DNA of 64,000 nt from Gnetum montanum (Eukaryota > Streptophyta > Gnetopsida > Gnetales > Gnetaceae). Below are positions 56,051 through 64,000 of this stretch, piece by piece. The notes beneath the pieces are model-generated. The model worked only from the letters and a program-made list of their open reading frames with translations. It did not search any database and had not been told where the DNA came from. Location of the stretch: the NCBI GenBank assembly GCA_015680685.1, contig MNCI01033474.1, forward strand, positions 2,481,928 through 2,545,927, read 5' to 3'. How positions within the stretch are numbered: position 1 is the first letter of the stretch; each line of letters opens with the position of its first letter. The position numbers were made by a program, and so were the translations under genes.

Positions 56051-58732
56051 TGTACAACCCACCCTAGCTAGGGCAAGGTGATGCCTAGGATCAAGTAATC
56101 TTAGCACGAAAGCATGACAACTAGAATCAATAATGTGCAAAATACATGCTAATATGAAAAGTCAAATAGTATAGAACTTTCCTACCATACCAAAAATGAA
56201 ACATACATATCACATCATAAAAATACATTCTACATAAAGCAAACTATACACTACTTTGCAAAAATACAAAAAAATGCATAAACCTCATCATCATATATAG
56301 AAGAGTACAATACATAGAGTTTTATACAAGGATATCTAGTCGACACTACTGTACATGAAAATATACAATAACTAAGCACTGAAGGATTTTCCCTTCTCTA
56401 ATCTCTCTCTTCATGCTCATCTAGGCTCATGTGCGTAATGAAATAAAGTCAATACACAACTGAGTGGGAAGCCTTTACACTTCCCCTAGTAGATGGTTGA
56501 CAAGTGCTACACTAGAGGAGAGGAGTGGAGTACAAGGAAACCTGCAACATTGTTAGTCTCATGCATGCTCAAAACAACACACACCATATCACCCATAAAG
56601 CTAACATACGATCATACAAGCATAGACAAAGCCACATTTTGACCTCATCTATCATGCCCATGATATACCATAAATAGTCCATGATCCACATAATCATAAT
56701 CCAAATAGAACACCTATTCTCAACGATATGACTCACAAACCGATACTATCACATACATAGCCCACGTGGCTGCTAGCATATCCATGCTTAGCATAGCATG
56801 TGAAATGTTGCCATGAGTACTCATAATAGCCATTTCTTATAGGTCTTTTATTAATCTTTTATTTATCCAACCAATGCTAGGGTCTGTCAACCTGTGACCT
56901 GCAACCACTAGCCTTCTAGAGGACTGGCGATAGGGATGAACACACCTATGCCACAAACCAGTCATAGGGACGAACACACCTATGCTCTCCCACCCTCAGT
57001 ATGAGGCATGAGATAGGAGCCTCATTGATGCATCACAGTGGGGGTCAATCCATACTACCTCTAGGGTGCCTCATCACCAACCGGTCCACACCCTCATGCT
57101 AGCACCATCCACCAATGACCATCACAAGCATTATCGTGAAAACATATACACAATCCAGCTAGCTTAAGCCAACATAGGTCATAAACACCACATACCCAAA
57201 CAACATAACTACACATCTCCATCCCTAATAGTTACAATCATTCCATGAAAATAATACCATAATGCAAAAAAATAACATGAAGAACTCGATATGACAAAAA
57301 AATACATTGTTCCTCAAAAGACATGTATTTCCATAAAAACGACCACTAGAATAACCTTCAAAATGATATATGCCCAAAGAGAAAACTAATCCCATGATTA
57401 GAATTTTCTTTTTACAATAATCCCAATGACACTAATTTTACCTAAATTGGACTCTTGGAAGCAAAGTTATGTGTGTTCAAAGTTTGATTAATAAAATAAT
57501 ATTCAAATAATATTTGAAATTCCCAAAAAAATGCTTGCATCCCAATAGGCCCCACAAATAGCATATTCCAATCATACAAGCCTCATCAACACCGTAGATC
57601 ATATTCCACAAGTCCACATTAGCCCACACATCCCATAGATATTAATAAACAATTTGTAACCAAAATTGTACAATTTTGAAAAACATGCAAAATAACATGC
57701 CTATGCTTAGACTTTGAGCTAACCACCCCACATGCCCCCATCGCGTGATCATATACACTAATCTAGCACAAAAATACAGGGAAAAAGTAAAGACAATCCA
57801 CCAATTAAAATTGTTAGGTTAAAAAGGCCAAAATAAGAAGAAAATCTTCAAAAATCTGGCAAGACATCGTTTTGCTCCCAACAAGTTCTACACCTATGTA
57901 GATATGACCATAATAATCCCAAATCTAGGTTCAAAGCAAGCAAAACCCATCTAGAAGGCTTAGAATCCAAAAAAGGAGGAAAATAGAAGAAACGAAGGAA
58001 AAGAAAAGAGAACAATCATAACCCTCACTTCTGTTTGCACAAACAAAAGAAAACAAAAACCAAACCCAATTTCTCCTATACATGGTCATGAGGTGGTAAT
58101 AAATAACATATAAAAACACCTTACTTTACTTTATGTGTTAGGTAATAGGTAAAATAAAAAAAAATTACAGTGCACTTTACTCACATAATGTGAGTTTACT
58201 ATTTTTTCTTTCTTTAGTTAAATGTTATTTTATTGCATTTTTTTAAAATATGGAATTTTCACAAGTGACTATATTTTTTCCTCCTCACTTAATATTGTCA
58301 ACTTTAAACCTACATAATAAACACATTAAGGCTCCAAATCAAAATTTGTTTGAACCTACAAGATCCTTATTAGATGCACTACACATTTACATGCCAAAAC
58401 CACACCCAAACATCACACACCATAGTGCTATTGTACAGATGCCTACATACCAAAATCACACATAAAGCATCAAAACATACTGGATATGTGCTCTTGTATC
58501 CCAATCGAACACCCCTACTAGTGACATCACCTATTTAACATATCATATAGGGCTAGTGTACATAATCATATTAGTTAAGCATGTAAAGACATTATAATCA
58601 TAATAAAAAAAATGAAGCCTCATACTATATAAAATACATTAACTCATCCCCAAAAATCCACCGAGACTCCACATATAATGTCTAAATCATAAGCATATGA
58701 CCCTACCTACTAGCTCTAGGTGGGGTGTAACA
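56051..58732 (-). repeat. 3' LTR of a Tekay/Del-like chromovirus
   Basis: On the minus strand it starts TGTTACACCCCACC (58732) right after a polypurine tract. A matching inverted end TGTACAACCCACCC lies at 56051, giving about 2.68 kb. TGTTACACCCC-type starts and LTRs of this size are common in Tekay/Del elements. Contains two direct copies of GGGA-GAACACACCTATGC near 56930 and 56967. The outer boundary rests only on the inverted match. Confidence 0.65.
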
Positions 58733-58749
58733 GTCTCCCCTCCTTGAGG
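58733..58749 (-). other. Polypurine tract of the chromovirus
   Basis: Minus strand CCTCAAGGAGGGGAGAC, adjoining the LTR start TGTTACACC. Confidence 0.75.
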
Positions 58750-60973
58750 ATCTTCCTCCTAGAAGATCTTAGGATGAGCTACATGCATCTCAGTCTCCAC
58801 CTCCCAAGTAGCCTCTGAAGCTCCATGCCTACTCCATAAAATTTTGACCATAGGAACAACTTTACTACATAGCTGTCACACCATATGATTAACAAGCTTC
58901 ACTGGTTACTCAATATAACTAACATTAGACTATAGTTTTATTCCTGAATGGTTAATCAGATGTTGTTCATCAGGCACATAATGTCGTAGCATAGATACAT
59001 GAAAGAAATCATGGACATGTGCCAAATGAGGAGGTAATGTTATTCAATAGGCCATTTTCCCAATCTGTTGTAACACCTGAAACAGACCAATGTATCTAGG
59101 AGCCAATTTCCCTTTTTGGCCAAGTTGAGTAAGGCCTTTTAAAAGAGAAACACAAAGAAAGACATGATCTCCAACTACAAACTCTAGTGACCTTCGACAT
59201 CGATTAGCATAGGTTGCTTGCCTATCCTGTGTAGCTCTCAACTTATCTCAGATCTCCCGAATCTACTCTGTACTCTACCTCACCAAATCTATGCTTACCT
59301 ATTAATGATCTTCTATGGTATCCCAACATATAGGTGTTGTACATGATCTACCATATAAAATCTCATATGGTTCTACTTGCAAACTCTCCTAATAACTATT
59401 GTTATATGCAAATTCAGCTAATGGTAGCATCCAATCCCAACCTTCTGTATACTACAAAGCACAGGCTCTCAACATGTCTTCTAGAATCTGATTCACCCAC
59501 TCAGTTTGATCATTAGTTTGTGGATGATATGCTGAACTTATATTCAACTTTGTACCCATCTCCTTCTAAAATGCCTACCAAAAATGTGACATGAATTGAG
59601 CATCTCTATCACTAATAATTTGTTGTGGCATACCATGCAACTACACTATCTCTACAAGAAAGACATGTGTAGTTTCTATTGCACTTACTGATGATAATGT
59701 GGCAAGGAAATGGGTAGAATTTGTTAATAAATCAACAACTACTAAGATAGCATCATGGCCACTACAAGCTCATAATAGACCAACAATGAAATCCATACCA
59801 ATGGCATTCCATTTCCACTAAGGAATATCATGGGAATGCAAATATCCCCTAGGTCTTTGATGCTCTATCTTCACTTGTTGGAAAATTAAACAATGAGATA
59901 CATACTCTCCTACATTACTCTTCATGCTAGGCCACCAATACATCTATCATAAATTCTAATACATTTTTGAACTACCTGGATGCATTTGGTATTTTCTCAT
60001 GTGGCCTCATTCATCAACTGAATTCAGAGAGCTTCTAGAACACATACTCAACCATTCCTTCATATCACTCCATGACTATCCATAGAGAGAGATCCATTAG
60101 AGGTAATCTGTTACCTCAATGTTTGACACCAAGGATCATGTCATTGTTTCTCTCATATCTACTCTTGCAAATATGATTGGATTGTCAAGTTATGAAGCTT
60201 ACTTGCCACCTTACTTAATGCATCTGCTACTTTGTTAGTCTTGTGAGGCTTGTATTTAATAGTGAAATAAAAATTAGCAAGCAACTCCACCCATCTACGT
60301 TGTCATAGGTTTAATTGTGGTTGACTCATAAGATATTGGAGGCTCTTATGATTAGTCCAAATAGTCACCTACTCTCCATATAGATAATGCTGCCAAATTT
60401 TCAATGTAAAGATCACCGCACCCAATTCTAGATCATGCACGGGATATCTCATTTCATGTGGCCTCAATTGATGGGATGCATAAGCCACAACCTATCCATC
60501 CTACATCAACACACAACCAAATCCATCCCTTGAAGCATCAGTGCTAACATCATATGGATGTCCTAGTGTAGGAGGTATTAGCACAAGAGCAGTCACCAAT
60601 CTATGCTTCAACTCCTCAAATGTAGCCTGACAAGCTAGGCCCCAAGTAAAGTTAGCCTTTTTCTCGACAATTAAGTCAAAGGAGATGCTATGTCAAAGAA
60701 ATGTTCCACAAACCCCAGTAATATCCTGCTAACCCCAAGAAGCTTTGTACCTCCACTACTAATTGTGACCTAGGCCAATCATGAATAACTACAATCTTTG
60801 CAGGATCCATAGAGATACTAGCCCTTGACACCACGTGTCCTAAGAACTAAATCTCTTATTACCAAAATTAATACTTGGATAACTGAACATATAGTTGGTA
60901 CTCCCTCAAAGTCTGTAAAATCATCTGCAAGTGCTCTGGATGCAATTACTCATGAGGAGAATATACTATGATA
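58750..60973 (-). pseudogene. Chromovirus (Tekay/Del-like) RT-RNase H-integrase-chromodomain remnant
   Basis: Minus-strand order: RT C-terminus starting at the DDI-VYSPHE region (60973), [43 protein letters not shown]; RNase H with DVSTDAS-like and [20 protein letters not shown]; integrase with MKSNVGEYVSHC, MDFIVGLL, ISDRDAQFMSHFW, SSAYHPQTNDQTEW (all three acidic residues present); the open piece 59241-59044 with RRRSLEFVVGDHVFL and KGKLAPRYIGLFQVL (GPY/F-type domain); and a C-terminal chromodomain-like LWSRHGASEATWEVETEM (58750-58960), which in this clade targets insertion. Stops and frameshifts throughout; the second integrase Cys is lost. The 5' part is missing: sequence breaks in RT at 60973. 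Confidence 0.88.
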
Positions 60974-61001
60974 TCATCTGCAAGTGCTCTGGATGCAATT
61001 T
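60974..61001. repeat. 28-bp duplicate of RT sequence at a breakpoint
   Basis: Perfect copy of 60921-60948 in direct orientation, 25 bases further on, exactly where RT similarity ends and repeat R1 begins. Reads as templated filler from break repair. Confidence 0.7.
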
Positions 61002-62195
61002 CTCACATTATCATAACAGTTTTTCTAGATATTTCTAATACCCTTAACCCCTAATGATTATTGTAACTACCCTAAGGTTACTATAAAAGGACCTTCAAAG
61101 GTAGAAGGAAAGGAGGGAGAATTTGGAAAAAGAAAATTGAAGATTATCTATAAGATGGCTTGTTAAAGACATTAACTCAGTTGCTTTGTTTTAATCTTTT
61201 GAGTTCATTCTTTTCCATTTTGTTTAAGTTACTTAGCTAATGGTTTAGGTAGTATCATTCCTGGCATTTAATCTTAGGATTTATTCTACGTTGCTTTTAT
61301 AGCTCTATTTTTACGCAATATTAGACTCCTATTAAGATTTTCCATAAAAGAGCTTATGTTGTTGAAAAGCCTTAAGAGCAATTTAATAGTGATGTCTTTG
61401 TAAAATTTCCTATTTTGAGCATAGAGAACCTAGGAAGATCTTTGGTATTTTGAGATGACTAAAATAGCTTCATTTTTTTAAAGTGTATTGCATTGGTATT
61501 TCAATCCTAAAATTGTCAAAGTTTTTGAAGGCTCTATTGAATGCAATCTTTGACAACTATTAACTAAGCAAAATAGAGACTTGTACTTTGTTGTTTATGC
61601 ATCATTTTTGGTAGTATAACAAAATTGTCTTTACAAAATTGCTAATTGAGCTCAAAGGGTTTAGAAAATTTGTAGTTAAATTGAATTGGAATAGCTTTAT
61701 TGCGAAGTGTTTCCTTGTGTCAATTTATCTTGCTTAAATATTTGAGATTTCACACAAATTTTCTTTCTTTTCTTTCTTTTCCTAAGTCCATTAACTCTTG
61801 CTCTATTTTTAGTTTTCTTGTAGAATTTTCTCTCTAGGGGAAATTAGGAGTAGATTGGAAGAATTTTGCTCAAACATTTTTGTAAAATTTTATTTGTTAC
61901 AAGTAACATACTATAGGTACCATATAGACTAAGTGATTAAATAGAATAGGAATCTTTAACAACTCACAATATTTGACAAAGTTAGCTAAATCTCTTTTGT
62001 GATAGTCGATTATAATTTCATACACAACTTAATCATTTCAACATTTGCAATAGCAAACACATACTCATGTTTAGTACATTTAATAACTACTAAATTTGTT
62101 TGAAGGTATTTAGGCCTTGGTGTTTCCAGAGACCAACAAGCACCTAAACCCTGTTTGAAGACATTGGTAGTCTGGTCCCAAATGATCACCAACAA
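61002..62195 (+). repeat. LTR-like repeat R1, copy 2
   Basis: Collinear with 26150-27353: TATAAAAG at 61082, GATTATCTATAAGATGGCTTG, GAAATTAGGAGTAGAT (61838-61853), GGCCTTGGTGTTT, ending near CAAATGATCACCAACA. It lacks M3 and so gives that element's empty site. Confidence 0.6.
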
Positions 62196-62228
62196 AAGGT
62201 AAGGCAAGACAATCATAAGTTTAGATTA

Positions 62229-62462
62229 TTGTCCACTATTATTAATAGTGAGGTTGGTAATTTGGATTCTTCATTGATGCTTCATAGTTGTAAGGAAATT
62301 GTAAGGGTGAATGTTATTTGTGATGATGAAATTTTCTTTGATGCTAAAGAGAATGCATTTGATATAGATGCTATTACTAATTGTGTGAGGTCTCATATAA
62401 ATGAGAAAAAGTTTGTTTGTGTTTTTGTTCAATCTTGGATGTTGATGGAATTAGTATATTAG
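62229..62462 (+). other. Open frame of unknown status
   Basis: 77 codons, MSTIINSEVGNLDSSLMLHS and CDDEIFFDAKENAFDIDAI; acidic. It directly follows R1. Not matched to any family; it may be part of the R1-type element or a chance open frame. Confidence 0.25.
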
Positions 62463-62906
62463 TTGATTATTTTGGTCTCTTATGTAAGTATTGGGCTAAA
62501 GTTTGTATTGGCCATGGAATGCTAGAAGAATAAGGAAGATCAATTGGTAGCAAGTGGAGAAATTCCATTACTATTCAGACATAAGGCAAGGAGGCCTACT
62601 CCATGGATTTATCTTAACAACTATTTTTATAGATTTTTGTATCACTTTTGTGCAAGTTTGAGTCATTATGGGAATGCAAGGGAAGCATTCCAAGAAGACA
62701 CTTAGGCAAAGAAATCATGGTGGTGCATGAAGCCAAGCCCCCATAAGCAAAGAAAGCTGAAAACCAAAATCTCCAATAATACTCATTTTCATATTTGTAA
62801 TGCATCGAGTCTTGATTGTTGTAATGGCCTTAAGTCATGGGAGCATGGTACCTTCTAGCTTGTGAAAGGTCATGAAGCATTAAATTTTTAAAGATGGAAG
62901 AGCTAG
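62463..62906. other. No recognisable gene
   Basis: Nothing identifiable on either strand. Confidence 0.4.
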
Positions 62907-63547
62907 TGTAGGAACATCTATTCCAATTCCCTTGATTCTACATACATGTATGTTTTGGTAGGTCTCAGGGGTGTTTTGGGCTCATTTTGATGAGTTTAGG
63001 GGGTTCTAGGATCTATGGGGACTTATTTAGATGCATTCAAAGGTTCTAGACCTCAAAACAAGCATCTTTGTGTTTAGACCTTGTAGGTGAGACATCTCAC
63101 CAAAACCTGAGATGTCTCCATTATGCATGAGATGTCTTGGGCCCAGATGAGATGTCTCAGAAAATTAGCAAACATCTTAACCAAGAGTTGGGTTTTCATA
63201 GAAAATGTCTTTAAAGGTCAGAGATGACTCAAACAAGTAAGGAAAATTCCAAAAATGTTCATTACAATCCAGAAAATAGCCAAAGCAAGATGGAAAGAGC
63301 TAGGGAGAAGGTGAGAAGACTTGGAAAGCATCTCAAGAACCTCAAGTTAAGTTGAGAAAAGGTTTCTAGCCTTCTTATCTTCTAGTTGCTTATAAATATT
63401 GATGTAATTTGCCATTGTTGATGCCTAACCTTAACCAAGAGTAAGATAGAGAGCTCTTAAGAGAGAAGAATGATGAGATCTTTTATAAATGAATCAGTTA
63501 TGCTGCTAGTGTATCATCTCATCTATGACTCCCTTGAATATCGTACT
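62907..63547 (+). repeat. LTR-like repeat, family L2, copy 3
   Basis: TGTAGGAACATCT start; the stretch 62950-63070 parallels 20820-20960 (GTGTTTTGG, GGGGAC, GGTTCTAG, CTCAAAACAAGCAT). U3 holds GAGACATCTC and repeated GAGATGTCTC-type palindromes (63092-63160). TATAAATA at 63391. It stops at 63547 where TGATGAGACGCG begins. Confidence 0.5.
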
Positions 63548-64000
63548 TGATGAGACGCGGTTTTCACTAGGACACTCATTCGAGAAGCGGACACTCATTC
63601 GAGAAGCGGAAAGCTGGTACCGGTCCTTAGAACCGGAAACCATCAGGAGGTGGAGTACGATGCTTGAACTGTTCAACAACAAATATCAGACGTACTCCAG
63701 AGTGTCCAACTTGCGTAAGCAGATCCAAGGCTGGAAACAAGGAGCTCATGAATCCTTGGATGCTGCCATGGCCCGTTATTACACATTGCTACATCGTTGC
63801 CCGGGCCATGGGTACGCTAGACGGGATCAACTTCGCCACCTCGTGGATGGGCTACGAAATGAAACGAGAAGAACTCTTGGGACTTACGCCCAAGGGAGAC
63901 TCTCTCAACTAAGAGCCCATGAAGTTGAAGTATTGTTGGAACAAGTAGCACAAGAAGAGGGTGAGCTACGGAAAAGAGAAAGTGCGGAGGAATACAACCG
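63548..64000 (+). CDS. gag fragment of a young Athila-like element (runs off the window)
   Basis: TGATGAGACGCG (63548-63559) equals the first 12 bases of the M1 LTR. Gag sequence follows almost at once from CTAGGACACTC, so LTR, PBS and gag start have been deleted. A 19-bp unit (GGACACTCATTCGAGAAGC) is directly repeated at 63570 and 63589. From the second copy the family frame is open to the last base: REAESWYRSLEPETIRRW, MLELFNNKYQTYSRVSNLRK, ESLDAAMARYYTLLHRCPGH, DGLRNETRRTLGTYAQGRLS, EEGELRKRESAEEYN. No stops and many CpG sites, unlike every other gag here, so it looks recent. It serves as a reference for the decayed copies. The deletion means this copy probably cannot be translated from its own start. 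Confidence 0.8.

Noticed and set aside
56930-56990. Two direct GGGA-GAACACACCTATGC units as a minisatellite or CRISPR-like array
   Set aside because: Only two units, inside an LTR, with no spacer regularity.
63504-63508. GCTAG as a target duplication partner of 62902-62906 for the third L2 repeat
   Set aside because: It would force the LTR to end in GCT rather than CA and gives a length unlike the other copies.

Overview
The window looks like repeat-dense intergenic DNA from a large plant nuclear genome. Nearly all of it is decayed LTR retrotransposon sequence, nested and in both orientations. No intact host gene, tRNA, rRNA or CRISPR array is visible. The dominant family is Athila-like Ty3/gypsy: it has a tRNA-Asp-type primer binding site, LTR termini TGATGA...TCATCA, an aspartic protease of the LDLGS-VNLIS type and an Athila-like RT. 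A fragment with TIR-NBS-LRR-type NB-ARC motifs, long-LTR chromodomain elements and extensive stop-codon decay fit a seed plant with a very large genome. A gymnosperm is my guess; the species cannot be read from the sequence.

Layout. 1-338: integrase remnant. 339-10519: two gag-only elements (A, B) on the + strand joined through a truncated LTR. B also carries an extra accessory reading frame near 9.6-10.4 kb. 10546-16898: minus-strand element M1 (gag plus protease, rest of pol deleted), inserted into B's 3' LTR with a GCTGT target duplication. 17587-18042: minus-strand RT/RNase H remnant. 18043-22.7 kb: older + element D (LTR, PBS, gag) broken by a probable solo LTR. 22.7-23.3 kb: remnant of an Athila 3' region. 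23.5-25.85 kb: the only island with host-gene-like sequence (NB-ARC fragment, an unrecognised broken frame, an antisense UDP-glycosyltransferase-like stretch). 26.0-27.35 kb: LTR-like repeat R1, cut by minus-strand M3 (27359-35929, target duplication GTCAC), the only copy here that keeps gag-PR-RT-RNase H-IN. 35.9-38.2 kb: gag-protease remnant E. 38.9-39.15 kb: ~82-bp tandem repeat. 39.15-40.0 kb: LTR-like repeat. 40.1-40.7 kb: Ty1/copia RT remnant. 43045-51908: element F with both LTRs and target duplication CCAGG, internally deleted and itself hit by a solo LTR (49904-50814). 51.9-55.1 kb: Tat-like gag-protease remnant. 56051-60973: minus-strand Tekay/Del-like chromovirus with a long 3' LTR, broken in RT. 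61.0-62.2 kb: second R1 copy. 62.9-63.5 kb: third LTR of the 20.8/39.2 kb type. 63548-64000: uninterrupted gag running off the window.

How the parts relate. M3 is the only copy with recognisable polymerase and integrase, and even it has stops and a changed RT active site. A, B, M1 and F keep LTR, PBS, gag and 3'-region signals but lack most or all of pol, so they look like deletion derivatives mobilised in trans. The most unusual signals are: (i) U3 regions made of ~14-bp-period arrays of six-base palindrome cores (GATATC or GTATAC) abutting the TATA box; (ii) three polypurine-tract-like AGTCRTGGGGG motifs per element instead of one; (iii) the accessory frame of B. Boundaries rest on exact repeats and target duplications read by eye; similarity claims come from motif recognition, not database searches.
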